From Candidatus Calescibacterium sp. (GTDB lineage: Bacteria; DRYD01), in contig JANXCV010000001.1 in NCBI GenBank assembly GCA_025059235.1, forward strand, positions 1 to 64,000: DNA of 64,000 bases. Reading direction: 5' to 3'. How positions within the stretch are numbered: the first letter of the stretch is position 1; every line of letters starts with the position of its first letter. Shown one piece after another: positions 1-10,129 of this stretch. Below the pieces are notes generated by a model, which ran no database searches, had not been told where the DNA came from, and worked only from the letters and a program-made list of their open reading frames with translations. The position numbers and the translations under genes were made by a program.

Positions 1-2
1 GA

Positions 3-1124
3 GATGTTCCTAAGGGACGAGTATCAAAAACTCCAACGGAAGAATATAACATACCGATATACACTAACGGCGAGAAAGCAGATGGGTTATACGGGTATAC
101 AGATATAGCAAAGGTTTATGAAAAGAGCCTAACTGTATCAGCAAGAGGAACAATTGGTTATACTTCTATCAGGGAAAGCCCATACTATCCAGCGATAAGA
201 TTAATAGTGGTGATTCCTAATAAGAGCCTTGTAGATTTACACTTCATCAAGTATTATATGGACACTTTGGATTTTACAAAATACTCTACGGACTCGGCTA
301 TACCTCAACTTACTGTGCCTATGACTAAAAATATTCCCATCCCCCTCCCCCCTCTCCAAGAACAAAAACGCATAGTCCAGAAAATACAGGAAATATTCTC
401 TCGCACCAAAGAGCTAAAAAGAGAAGTAGAAGAAGCAAGAAAAGAAGCGGAAGCCCTGTGGAAGTCAGTCCTTTTCCACACCTTCCCACGCCCCGGCTCA
501 GAGCTCCCAGATGGCTGGAAGTGGGTTAAGTTGGGGGAGGTGTGTGAGTATGCAAGTGGCATATGGGGTCCAGAAGCAGAAAATGAAGATGAAGGATATC
601 CAGTTATTAGGTCAACGGAGATAAGTGGTATGTATATAAATCCAAACACTGCTCTGGTTAGGAAGATAAGCAAGCATATAGCGTCCAAATATACTCTAAA
701 GGACGGGGACATTCTTGTAAATAAATCAAGTGGAAGTCCACACTTAGTAGGTTGGGCCGTCTTGTTTAAGAAAACAGACGAAAGCAAGGAATATTTATTC
801 TCTAATTTCATGCTTCGTCTAAGAGCTAAACAAGATATCCTACTCCCCCACTTTTGCCTATACTATCTTCATAGTCCATCAGCTCGTGAAATATACCTAA
901 AAGCCCAAGATACCACCACTGGATTGAGAAACTTAAGAGTCAGAGAATTCATCCAACTTCCCGTCCCCCTCCCCCCTCTTCAAGAACAAAAACGTATAGC
1001 CCAAAAACTTGAGCAAGTTCACAGTATTGTAAGAGAAATTCTCAGAGAAAAAAAACATATAGAGGAGGAAATAAAACTTCTTGAAAAGTCTGTTCTTGAC
1101 AGAGCTTTCAAAGGCAAACTCTAA
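3..1124 (+). CDS. hsdS: Type I restriction-modification specificity subunit S (5' partial; open frame continues to window start)
   Basis: Same frame as ORF 207..1124 is open back to base 3 (DVPKGRVSKTPTEEYNIPIYTNGEKADGLYGY...); two copies of the PLPPLQEQKRI conserved segment, two TRD-like halves. Confidence 0.9.
   Translation, partial: DVPKGRVSKTPTEEYNIPIYTNGEKADGLYGYTDIAKVYEKSLTVSARGTIGYTSIRESPYYPAIRLIVVIPNKSLVDLHFIKYYMDTLDFTKYSTDSAIPQLTVPMTKNIPIPLPPLQEQKRIVQKIQEIFSRTKELKREVEEARKEAEALWKSVLFHTFPRPGSELPDGWKWVKLGEVCEYASGIWGPEAENEDEGYPVIRSTEISGMYINPNTALVRKISKHIASKYTLKDGDILVNKSSGSPHLVGWAVLFKKTDESKEYLFSNFMLRLRAKQDILLPHFCLYYLHSPSAREIYLKAQDTTTGLRNLRVREFIQLPVPLPPLQEQKRIAQKLEQVHSIVREILREKKHIEEEIKLLEKSVLDRAFKGKL
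338..386 (+). repeat. Copy 1 of intragenic direct repeat in hsdS (ccccctcccccctctccaagaacaaaaacgcatag...)
   Basis: Near-identical to 961..1009 by eye. Confidence 0.75.
961..1009 (+). repeat. Copy 2 of intragenic direct repeat in hsdS
   Basis: Near-identical to 338..386 by eye. Confidence 0.75.
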
Positions 1125-1330
1125 AGGATTGCTAGAAAAACCTCAACTTGATTAACCCTAACACTTGACACCCCTACCTTTATAGAGTATCTGGACAGCC
1201 TTTAGACTCTAAGCATTAGATTACTTATCCTATAATGAATATACGGAAAGACCTATGAAAACAAGCTTTAAGAAACAAATTCAATATGCCATAATGCTGC
1301 AACAAGTAAATCAAAGTATTTTGGATATCT

Positions 1331-3223
1331 TTAGCTAGTTTTAACAACATCTAATATTCTGCCTTCTAATTCCCATCCCAAATCGGTTTGATAAATCTTC
1401 TCTATTTGGACGGTTTGACCTTCGTTAGGGTTAAGTTTAAAAAGAAGAGTAGACAAAGGATTAACAAAAATTTCCTCGATCTTATTCCCTATTCCTCTTC
1501 CTCCCATACTGAGATCTTTTGTACAGTAATCTTGTAATGTCCTATAAGCTTCTTCTTGGATTTCTATCTTTAGCTTTCTTATATCGAAAATCCTCTGTTT
1601 AACATTATTTATCATTTTTTCAAAAATCAACTTAGCTGATTCGGGGCGAATAAAGTCAAAAACTATTATGTTCTCCCCTATTCTATTCAGTATCTCCGGC
1701 CTGTTTATTTTGAACTTAAAATAATCTTGAATGAAGTTCTTTATTTCTGTTTCCACCTGCTCATATGGCATATCAGGAGAAACACGAATGATCTTGTTAC
1801 CATGTATATCCATATCATACACTCCCAAATTCGAAGTAAAGATAATAATACATTCTGAAAAGTATACTGTCTCTCCCCTACCAGATGTTAATCTACCTTC
1901 GTCCAAAATCTGTAGGAAAATATCCATTATCCTAGGATGGGCCTTCTCTATCTCATCGAATAGAACGATAGAAAACGGATTTTGTTTGATAGCATTAGTT
2001 AATTGTCCCCCTGCATCGTAACCAACATAACCAGGAGGAGCACCTATCAACCTCTGATCTGTGTGCTCCTTGGAATACTCAGACATATCAAACCTTATAT
2101 AGCTACTTTGGTTACCAAAAATTAATTCGGTGATAGCTTTAGCAAGCTCTGTTTTGCCTACCCCCGTGGGACCCGCAAAGAACATCACTCCCTTAGGTCT
2201 TGAAGAACTAATACCAAACTGAGAGCCGGATATATCAAAGAAAGATCTTCTTATTATCTCACAAGCTTTCTTAATTGCTTTATCTTGTCCCTTCACTCTC
2301 TTTTTAAGTATCTCCTCAGCATTAGCTATATCATTCCAGTTCAACTTTGCCCATGGATTATCCTTCACACCTACCTTATATCTCCTTATAGCCTCATTTA
2401 TCTCTAGAACCGATATATTTTCCTTTTTTGCTAATGAAACTATACCGATTATTTCTGTACCAAACATCTTATGAGTATTATCAATAAAAACGTCTATAAT
2501 CTCCTCCTTCTTATCTGGATTATCCTTTATTTTTTCATACTCATTCATTCTTGGCAATAAAGTTTCTACTATTGTTCTTCTTATGATGTTATCAGGCCTG
2601 GGAATATTGATAACTTTTACCTTATGATTATCGACAGAATACCAAGCCGGTAAATCTGTCTCCTTGTCAACTAGTATAAAAACAACATTAAACTTAGGAT
2701 GCTTACTATCGTTTGAAGGAGCTATTTTAGGTAAAGCATTTTGAGAAAGCCTAAACATCTTGTAGTAGAATTCCTGTATATCTCTTTCAGCTACCTCTCT
2801 CAATCTACTGGCAAAATTAATAATGACGACGATGTGAAAGTCTGAGGTATTCACCATACCCTCTATTGCTTCATATGCTCGAGATAAAATAGCCGGAACA
2901 AAACCATCTTTATTGGGATTTTCTCTGACAAACTTTTTAAAGCTTTCAGGATCACCCTTCACTAGCTTAAATCCGAAAATCGGTTCGAAGGACACAACCA
3001 TATCATACTTCTCATATTGTGTCATCAAAATACCCAGAAAATCTACTAATCTCAGAGTAACTATTTCTTTTGTTTCTTCGCTAACTAAGCCTTGGTCTGT
3101 TTGATTAATCGTATACTTCATTTCGATAGGATAAACATCATACACATTACCTTCCAGTATAAACTGAGATTTTATAGAATTAAATCGCAGTATTTCCTTT
3201 GCCCATTTCGGAAGCTCAAACAT
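1331..3223 (-). CDS. ClpA/ClpB-type AAA+ ATPase (one intact AAA domain plus C-terminal D2-small domain; divergent N-terminal half)
   Basis: GPTGVGKTELAK Walker A, LFDEIEKAH Walker B, GYVGYDAGGQLT pore region, FTSNLG sensor. Confidence 0.85.
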   Translation of the reverse strand: MFELPKWAKEILRFNSIKSQFILEGNVYDVYPIEMKYTINQTDQGLVSEETKEIVTLRLVDFLGILMTQYEKYDMVVSFEPIFGFKLVKGDPESFKKFVRENPNKDGFVPAILSRAYEAIEGMVNTSDFHIVVIINFASRLREVAERDIQEFYYKMFRLSQNALPKIAPSNDSKHPKFNVVFILVDKETDLPAWYSVDNHKVKVINIPRPDNIIRRTIVETLLPRMNEYEKIKDNPDKKEEIIDVFIDNTHKMFGTEIIGIVSLAKKENISVLEINEAIRRYKVGVKDNPWAKLNWNDIANAEEILKKRVKGQDKAIKKACEIIRRSFFDISGSQFGISSSRPKGVMFFAGPTGVGKTELAKAITELIFGNQSSYIRFDMSEYSKEHTDQRLIGAPPGYVGYDAGGQLTNAIKQNPFSIVLFDEIEKAHPRIMDIFLQILDEGRLTSGRGETVYFSECIIIFTSNLGVYDMDIHGNKIIRVSPDMPYEQVETEIKNFIQDYFKFKINRPEILNRIGENIIVFDFIRPESAKLIFEKMINNVKQRIFDIRKLKIEIQEEAYRTLQDYCTKDLSMGGRGIGNKIEEIFVNPLSTLLFKLNPNEGQTVQIEKIYQTDLGWELEGRILDVVKTS

Positions 3224-3236
3224 ATGTAAACACCCC

Positions 3237-3911
3237 CTACGCTTTTGCTATCACTAAACAATCTATATCTATCCCCTGATTCAAACTTTTTACAATTTTA
3301 CAAACTTCGTTCAAACTGGCACCAGTAGTAGATATATCATCAAAAATAACTAACTTTCTCAATCCACTAAAATCATATTCTGTTTTTAGGACAAATTTAT
3401 TTTTAGCATTCTGTATTCTCTGATTCTTATCCTTAATCAGATGCTGCGCCTGAGAATTAGATGGATTAACTTTAAACAGATCCATAAATTTTATCCCTAT
3501 CCTCTCTGACAACATAACTGATAGAAGAAAATTATTTGGTTTTTCATGATTTGGTATGAACGTAAATAAACTGGTTCCTTGCCATATAGATTTATCAATC
3601 GTTTTTTCTAGAAATCTAACAAAATAACCAGCTAAATCCAATCTTCCCTCAAACTTATACAACTTAATGAGATTGTAAATCTGATCATAGTGAAAAAGAA
3701 AATATAGATTGTTAAAATATACTTTTCCCAGGGATTTCTCAAAAACCTTACCTGGAAGAAATCTACAATTCAAGGATTCATACAGAAATTCCATACAATC
3801 AGAACAAATAGAATTAATCGAAAAAAAACCACATTGCACACAACAACTATCAAAAAAAATCGTCTTGTAAATATTTAAGTATATTCTGACAATCTTTGAA
3901 AGCAGTTTCAT
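3237..3911 (-). CDS. ComF family phosphoribosyltransferase
   Basis: N-terminal Cys pairs and PRPP loop LVIFDDISTTGASLNE. Confidence 0.8.
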   Translation of the reverse strand: MKLLSKIVRIYLNIYKTIFFDSCCVQCGFFSINSICSDCMEFLYESLNCRFLPGKVFEKSLGKVYFNNLYFLFHYDQIYNLIKLYKFEGRLDLAGYFVRFLEKTIDKSIWQGTSLFTFIPNHEKPNNFLLSVMLSERIGIKFMDLFKVNPSNSQAQHLIKDKNQRIQNAKNKFVLKTEYDFSGLRKLVIFDDISTTGASLNEVCKIVKSLNQGIDIDCLVIAKA

Positions 3912-4810
3912 TGTATAGAAAAGTATTCTTCTGATTGATAATAGCCTGTTAATTCTTTCTTATACTGCATCAGGACATCATTTAGCAAAGCACTTGCTCC
4001 TATTCTGTAGTATTCCGGATTCATAAAGTAATCACCTAAAGTTTCATTTAAGATAACGGTATATTTCAGAGCATCTTTAGAGCTTCTTATGCCACCAGCA
4101 GGTTTTACTCCCACCTTTCTGCCAGTGTAGTAATAATAATCCTTTATAGCGTAAAGCATAACGAGGAAGGATTGAGGGGTTGCAGCAGGGTTAATCTTAC
4201 CAGTAGAGGTTTTTATAAAATCAGCACCTGCAAACATAGCTAATAAACTAGCAATCCTAATATGCTCATATGTTGGCAACTCCCCAACCTCTAAAATAAC
4301 CTTTAAACCAGCGTCGAATTTACTACAAATCTCCTTGGCTCTACTTATTTCATCATAAACTGAGTGGTACTTACCTTCCAGAAAATCTTTACGGTTGATA
4401 ACAATATCTATCTCATCAGCCCCCTCCTTGAGAGCGTATATAAGTTCCTTCTCTTTTATCTCCCAATCAACTTGACCACTTGGAAAATAGGTAGCTACAG
4501 ATGCTACCTTAACACTTGCACCAATCCTGCAAATCAACTCCTTAGCTCTTCTTACCAAAGAAGGATAGACACAAACAGCTGCAACGCTGGGAACATCCCC
4601 TTCCATAGGTTTTACAGCCTTATAGACTAAATCATCAACCTTACCAGAAGTATCTTTACCCTCCAGCGTTGTTAAATCCATACAAGAGATAACAAACCTT
4701 AATCCCCAAACTTTGGATTCTCTCTTTATACTGCGTTTGGACAAAAATTCAATACGCTCATTAACCATCGTTGAATCTATTGGTGTATATAACTCTTTAA
4801 GTATTTTCAT
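3908..4810 (-). CDS. deoC: Deoxyribose-phosphate aldolase
   Basis: GADFIKTSTGK Schiff-base Lys motif, VGVKPAGGIRS. Confidence 0.9.
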   Translation of the reverse strand: MKILKELYTPIDSTMVNERIEFLSKRSIKRESKVWGLRFVISCMDLTTLEGKDTSGKVDDLVYKAVKPMEGDVPSVAAVCVYPSLVRRAKELICRIGASVKVASVATYFPSGQVDWEIKEKELIYALKEGADEIDIVINRKDFLEGKYHSVYDEISRAKEICSKFDAGLKVILEVGELPTYEHIRIASLLAMFAGADFIKTSTGKINPAATPQSFLVMLYAIKDYYYYTGRKVGVKPAGGIRSSKDALKYTVILNETLGDYFMNPEYYRIGASALLNDVLMQYKKELTGYYQSEEYFSIQ

Positions 4811-4813
4811 TCT

Positions 4814-6157
4814 TCACCCCCACATTTTAACCAAGTCGGACAAACTATTAACTCTATAGAATTCAATCTTTTCAACCAGATCCCTTAAATCCTGATATTC
4901 AGAAATAACTTGATCTTTATCTAGATTGGAGTAAACTTTCTCCACGGAGAATTTAGAAGCTTCCATCAAACATTGCCTAAATTTACTCTTGGAAACAGCC
5001 TCTATGCTAGAATATAAACTGAGATTACCAATAAAGATTGATCTCTGAACAGGAAAAACAAGATAAGAAGAAATTATTGAAACGGCTATTGAAAAATCCA
5101 GGGAATTGGAAAGTATTCTTAAACCACCAATAATCGACATAATTATATCGTATCTATAAAGATCCAATTTCAAGAATTTTTCTATAATGGAAATAATTAC
5201 CATAATCTTTACATTGTCTATTCCCCAGACTATTCTTTTAGGTTTGTCAGAATAAGCTCTATTTACTAGAGCCTGAATTTCAATAGGTATGAATCTACTT
5301 CCTTCAGGTAGAAAAGCTAGCACAGATCCTGCATTCTTACCAACATTTTCAAACTCCAAATAATTATTCTCTTTCAACCCTTGTTCAGTCATGACAAATA
5401 CTCCAACTTCATCAGTACTACCATACCTATTTTTTAAAACTCTTATGATTCTGTAATCATCTCTACTTTCAAAAACTAGGACGACGTCTACCATATGCTC
5501 CAAAAACTTAGGACCAGCTATATAACCGCTCTTGGTTACATGAGCCAAGATAATAAACGTCTTCATATTATTCTTACAAAACTCAGTTATTTTATCAATA
5601 CAGTCCTTCACCTGAGAAATAGAGCCGATCGGAGTAGACAATTCCGGAGATCTTATAGCCTGAATAGAATCGATAAATATTACATCAAAATTCTTCGAAC
5701 ACTCCAAAATATAAGCAATATTAGTGCTATCAAACAAAAACAAATTCTCTGAGTATTGATTAAATAATCTATCGAATCTAACTTTCAGATTGCTATAATT
5801 TTCTTCGGCACACACATACAGAACTTTCTTTATTTTTGATATATTGTAAGCTATCTGTAATGAGAGAGTAGATTTACCTATTCCCGGACTGCCTGCTAGT
5901 AAAACTATCGTGTTCTTGTATATTCCTCCCCCTAAACATCTATTTAGCTCTCCAAAACCGGTGTCCAGTATTTCTATCGAATTATTCTCTATTTCGCTTA
6001 TCCTTACAGGTTTCAGTTCATATACTTTTTCGCTAGTAGAATAACTGGAATTTAATACGAAACTATCCCAAGCTTGGCAGTTCGGACACCTACCCAGCCA
6101 ATGTCCGGATATATACCCACAATCCGAACATATATATAATTTCTTACCTGACTTCAT
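4814..6157 (-). CDS. radA: DNA repair protein RadA/Sms
   Basis: C4 zinc finger CSDCGYISGHWLGRCPNC, GSPGIGKSTL, LKNRYGS. Confidence 0.92.
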   Translation of the reverse strand: MKSGKKLYICSDCGYISGHWLGRCPNCQAWDSFVLNSSYSTSEKVYELKPVRISEIENNSIEILDTGFGELNRCLGGGIYKNTIVLLAGSPGIGKSTLSLQIAYNISKIKKVLYVCAEENYSNLKVRFDRLFNQYSENLFLFDSTNIAYILECSKNFDVIFIDSIQAIRSPELSTPIGSISQVKDCIDKITEFCKNNMKTFIILAHVTKSGYIAGPKFLEHMVDVVLVFESRDDYRIIRVLKNRYGSTDEVGVFVMTEQGLKENNYLEFENVGKNAGSVLAFLPEGSRFIPIEIQALVNRAYSDKPKRIVWGIDNVKIMVIISIIEKFLKLDLYRYDIIMSIIGGLRILSNSLDFSIAVSIISSYLVFPVQRSIFIGNLSLYSSIEAVSKSKFRQCLMEASKFSVEKVYSNLDKDQVISEYQDLRDLVEKIEFYRVNSLSDLVKMWG

Positions 6158-6174
6158 TTTTTAACTGAAATTTT

Positions 6175-6867
6175 TTAACTAAACATCGCTTCTGAACTAT
6201 CCAATAAAGGAGCTATTACAACAGACTTATATGGATTCTCTCCGACCGAATAAGTAGTCACGTATTGATTGTCCTTCAAAGCTATATGAATGATTTTCCT
6301 TTCAAAAGCAAGCATAGGAGGTAAAGTTATGGGTTCCTTCTTTTGTTGAACAAGTTTAGCTGTCTTTAAAGCTAAATCTATCAACTGCTTCTTTCTTCTC
6401 TCTCTGTAGTTATCACTATCAATTATTACATAATTCCTTTGATCTTTGGGAACGTTTTTGTTGATTATAAAGTTTATATAATTTTGTAGAGAATTCAAAG
6501 TGTTACCGTGTTTGCCTATGAGTAAGCCTTTATCTTCACCTTCTATCTCCAATATATAATCTCCTGAAACAAAGTTAATTTTTATGTTTACCATAGCTTG
6601 CATATAGTTTGCTATGTCTTTAAGGATTTGTAGAGATTTTTGAACATATTCGGGTATTTCTTCAGAGTGAGATTCTTTCTGTTGAACCTGATTTTTCAAT
6701 TTGACCCTTATATATACTTGCCCAGTTTGTTTTTCTTTCAGTATGTCCAGTATGCTATTTGGTTTATCAGAAATTTTTTCTATTATTAGTTCATCTTTAC
6801 TGACATTAAGTTTTTCCAAGGCTTTATTCACTGCTTCTTCATATGTTTTACCTGAAAATTCCATCAT
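6175..6867 (-). CDS. khpB: Jag/KhpB RNA-binding protein (KH + R3H)
   Basis: LIGKHGNTLNSLQ KH motif and C-terminal R3H; adjacent to yidC. Confidence 0.85.
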   Translation of the reverse strand: MMEFSGKTYEEAVNKALEKLNVSKDELIIEKISDKPNSILDILKEKQTGQVYIRVKLKNQVQQKESHSEEIPEYVQKSLQILKDIANYMQAMVNIKINFVSGDYILEIEGEDKGLLIGKHGNTLNSLQNYINFIINKNVPKDQRNYVIIDSDNYRERRKKQLIDLALKTAKLVQQKKEPITLPPMLAFERKIIHIALKDNQYVTTYSVGENPYKSVVIAPLLDSSEAMFS

Positions 6868-6894
6868 ATCTGCATAATGGTTGGGGCTCTTATA

Positions 6895-6916
6895 TTCCGC
6901 AAAACCCCTTGCGGAA
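6895..6916 (-). other. Perfect 8-bp-stem hairpin between yidC and jag
   Basis: ttccgcaa-aacccc-ttgcggaa; no U-tract follows on either strand. Confidence 0.6.
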
Positions 6917-6924
6917 ATTAATCA

Positions 6925-7638
6925 TTAACCCTGCTGCAATTTTATATCCTCTTCTCTCTCAAACTCTTTTAGCTTTTCCTTGTCTATCTCTTCGACCTTT
7001 ATTAACTTGTAAACTAACCAACTAGCAATTATTCCTATAATGTTAAAAGAAAACCAGTAAAGAATAAAAGCAGAGGGAAAACCATAAAAGATAATAGCAA
7101 ATAATCCCAACATAATCAATTGAATAGTTTCTGATGTGCTCTTTTCTTCAGGGGTATTATAAGTAGAAGGAGTGATTTTAAAACTGACGTACATCGAGAA
7201 AATGTACAATACAAACAGTAACAGATCAGGTTTTGCCAAAGACTTTATCCAAAGAAAAGAAGTATTCTGTAAAATGCTTATCTCATCTTTTACGGCAAAG
7301 AAAACAGCAAATAATATCGGAATCTGTATAAAGCTCAATAACATCGAGGTAAAACATCCTTGCAGAGGATTAAAACCCAGTGTCTTGTATAGCTGCATCT
7401 GCTTTTCAAATAAGAGCTTCGGATCCTCTTTATACTTCTTTTGCAAACTTAGCAAATACGGCTGTATACTTTTCATTTTTACCTGTAACTCATGCATTAT
7501 CTTGATTTGTTTAACATACAATGGAAATATGATCAATTTAGTAACCACTCCCAAGAGTATCAAAGCCCATCCATAGTCATTCGTGTAACCGTTCAAATAT
7601 TTCAAAATATCTTTGAAAAAATTGACGATTAAATCCAT
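6925..7638 (-). CDS. yidC: YidC/Oxa1 family membrane insertase (short form)
   Basis: YGWALILLGVVTKLIIFPLYVKQ...IQPYLLSLQKKY...NPLQGC, multiple TM segments. Confidence 0.88.
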   Translation of the reverse strand: MDLIVNFFKDILKYLNGYTNDYGWALILLGVVTKLIIFPLYVKQIKIMHELQVKMKSIQPYLLSLQKKYKEDPKLLFEKQMQLYKTLGFNPLQGCFTSMLLSFIQIPILFAVFFAVKDEISILQNTSFLWIKSLAKPDLLLFVLYIFSMYVSFKITPSTYNTPEEKSTSETIQLIMLGLFAIIFYGFPSAFILYWFSFNIIGIIASWLVYKLIKVEEIDKEKLKEFEREEDIKLQQG

Positions 7639-7641
7639 TTC

Positions 7642-8334
7642 TTACCTCCTGTTAAGCTTTTCTATTATTTCATTGTAAAGCTCAGTTTTTAGTTGAATAT
7701 AATTGTAACTCTTATTATAGTATTCAAGAGCTTTTGTATAGTCACCTTGTTCGTAAAAACATCTTGACATGAACCTATACATATATCCTATCTCTGTATT
7801 TTCGACTTTATAGTGGGAATATTTTTTTTGTTTTATGGGATCGTTCAGAAGTTCTTCAGCCTTCTTAAAACATCTTAAAGCATCATCATATTCTCTTATC
7901 TTACGAGTATATATAACTCCGGCTGTATAGTACAATTTCCAATAATCGGGATTATTTTTTATTCCTTCCTTTATGAAAGTTATACCTTCCAGTGGTTTAT
8001 CAAGAAAAAAAGCCAACTGGTAGGAACCAAAATCATAAGCTTCGACAAAGCTAGGATCTAAAATCGTTATAAATCTTGCATAATAAACTATCTCGGGTAG
8101 CTGATTTATAACTACGTGACCAGAATAGTGCAAATAAAATTCTGTTCTTATCCATAGATAAGCTGCAAGCGTATACCTTATATTTCCTAGGCTTGTTACC
8201 AATACCTCGTAAAAAGAAACGTTTTCTCTATACTTTTCCCTTATTCCGAGATAATTGTTATTCCATAGAAAAATCGAGATTAAGAAATTAATTACTAATG
8301 TTACAGCTATCAAAGTAAAATACGACCTTCTCAT
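7642..8334 (-). CDS. TPR repeat protein with N-terminal membrane anchor
   Basis: Hydrophobic N-terminus, TPR-like helices (YDDALRCFKKAEEL, YTKALEYYNKSYNY). Confidence 0.6.
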   Translation of the reverse strand: MRRSYFTLIAVTLVINFLISIFLWNNNYLGIREKYRENVSFYEVLVTSLGNIRYTLAAYLWIRTEFYLHYSGHVVINQLPEIVYYARFITILDPSFVEAYDFGSYQLAFFLDKPLEGITFIKEGIKNNPDYWKLYYTAGVIYTRKIREYDDALRCFKKAEELLNDPIKQKKYSHYKVENTEIGYMYRFMSRCFYEQGDYTKALEYYNKSYNYIQLKTELYNEIIEKLNRR

Positions 8335-10115
8335 TCTTCATTATTAATTGATAGTACTTGCCAGAAAGCTTCTTGGGGAATAGATACTTTCCCTATTGTT
8401 TTCATTCTTTTTTTACCTTCTTTTTGTTTTTCGAGTAATTTTCTTTTACGTGTTACATCTCCTCCGTAACACTTAGCTAGAACATCTTTTCTTAGGGGTT
8501 TTACAGATTCGCTGGCTATAACCCTTGCCCCTATAGCAGCTTGGATCTTATACTCGAAAAGCTGCTTACCTATAGTTTCTCTTAATTTCTGAACTATCTT
8601 TCTTGAAGCATAATACGCTTTCTGACGGTGAATTATAAATGATAAAGCATCTATCTTCACATTATGAACCAATATATCAACTTTTACTAAATCTGATTCT
8701 CTATATTCTAGGAATTCGTAGTCAAAGCTGGCAAAACCTTTGGTATATGACTTCAACTTATCAAAGAAATCGACTATTATTTCAGATAGAGGAGCTTCGA
8801 TTTCGATGATTAAAAGATTACCGACTTTTTCAATATGGGTAACCTCTCCCCTCCTGTCCTGAACAAGCTTTATTATTTCACTCAAAAATTCATGGGGGAT
8901 TATTATTTTACCTTTTATGTATGGTTCTAATACTTTTTCTATTTTTTTGTTGTCTGGCCATAAAGAGGGTGAATCTATTTCAACTTCTTGAGAATCATAA
9001 ACTATCTTATATTTAACTGTGGGAGTAGTAGATATCACAGATATTCCAAAATGCCTTTCTAGTCTTTCTTGTACAATCTGCATATGTAACAATCCAAGGA
9101 ACCCACACTTAAATCCATATCCCAAAGCGTTTGATTTCTCTTTTTCAAAAAACAAAGCAGAATCATTTAACTTAAGTTTTAATATAGCATCTTCCAACCT
9201 GGAGTAATCATCACCGTCGGCAGGGTAAAAGCTACAAAATACCATTTGCTTAGGTTCTTTAAAACCGCTTATCGGCTCAACATTAGAATCTGCAGAGCAA
9301 ACTGTATCCCCAATCCTCGTTTCATTTAAATCTTTTATGCTTGCACAAAAATACCCAACCTCACCAGCAGATAACATATCAACTTCTTTATAAAAAGGTT
9401 TAAATACCCCTACTTCTTCAACTTCAAAAACTCTTCCAGTTGAATAAAACCTTATCTTATCTCCTTTCTTTATCTTTCCATCAAAAACCCTGATATATAC
9501 TATTACACCCTTATAGGAACTGTATACTGCATCAAAGATCAGGGCTCTAAAGGGACTGTTTAGATTTCCTTGTGGAGATGGAATCTCTTTTATTATTCTG
9601 TCTAAAACCTTATCCACATTATAACCAGTTTTTGCACTTATTTTCTCAAAATCTTCAAAAGGTATAAAAAGTATATCTTCGACCTGTTTTCTTAGAAATT
9701 CTTCGTTATAATTTTGTAGATCAACTTTATTAAATACTGGAATTATTTTTAGGTTAAGATTGATTGCTTGTAAATAGTTTGCAAGAGTTTGAGCTTGAAC
9801 TCCTTGAGTAACGTCCACCAACAGAATTGCTCCTTCACAAGATCTCAAGGCTCTTGAAACTTCATATGAAAAGTCAACATGACCAGGAGTATCTATCAAA
9901 TTCAAAATATACCCCCTATATTCCATCCTTACAGGATGTGATTTTATAGTTATTCCTCTCTCTCTCTCTAGATCCATTTGATCCAAAAACTGTTCGTGTA
10001 ATTTCTCTTTATCTACAGTATTTGTCATCTCTAGCAGTCTATCAGCTAGAGTAGATTTTCCGTGATCTATGTGAGCTATTATACAAAAGTTCCTTATTCT
10101 CTCCATGATCATCAT
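8331..10115 (-). CDS. lepA: Elongation factor 4 (LepA)
   Basis: AHIDHGKSTLADRLLE, DTPGHVDFSYEVSR, C-terminal GGDVTRKRKLLEKQKEGKKRMK. Confidence 0.97.
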   Translation of the reverse strand: MMIMERIRNFCIIAHIDHGKSTLADRLLEMTNTVDKEKLHEQFLDQMDLERERGITIKSHPVRMEYRGYILNLIDTPGHVDFSYEVSRALRSCEGAILLVDVTQGVQAQTLANYLQAINLNLKIIPVFNKVDLQNYNEEFLRKQVEDILFIPFEDFEKISAKTGYNVDKVLDRIIKEIPSPQGNLNSPFRALIFDAVYSSYKGVIVYIRVFDGKIKKGDKIRFYSTGRVFEVEEVGVFKPFYKEVDMLSAGEVGYFCASIKDLNETRIGDTVCSADSNVEPISGFKEPKQMVFCSFYPADGDDYSRLEDAILKLKLNDSALFFEKEKSNALGYGFKCGFLGLLHMQIVQERLERHFGISVISTTPTVKYKIVYDSQEVEIDSPSLWPDNKKIEKVLEPYIKGKIIIPHEFLSEIIKLVQDRRGEVTHIEKVGNLLIIEIEAPLSEIIVDFFDKLKSYTKGFASFDYEFLEYRESDLVKVDILVHNVKIDALSFIIHRQKAYYASRKIVQKLRETIGKQLFEYKIQAAIGARVIASESVKPLRKDVLAKCYGGDVTRKRKLLEKQKEGKKRMKTIGKVSIPQEAFWQVLSINNEE

Positions 10116-10129
10116 TAGTATAATTCTTC

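Noticed and set aside
305-811. 168-aa minus-strand ORF inside hsdS
   Set aside because: Antisense to a well-supported hsdS frame; no family resemblance
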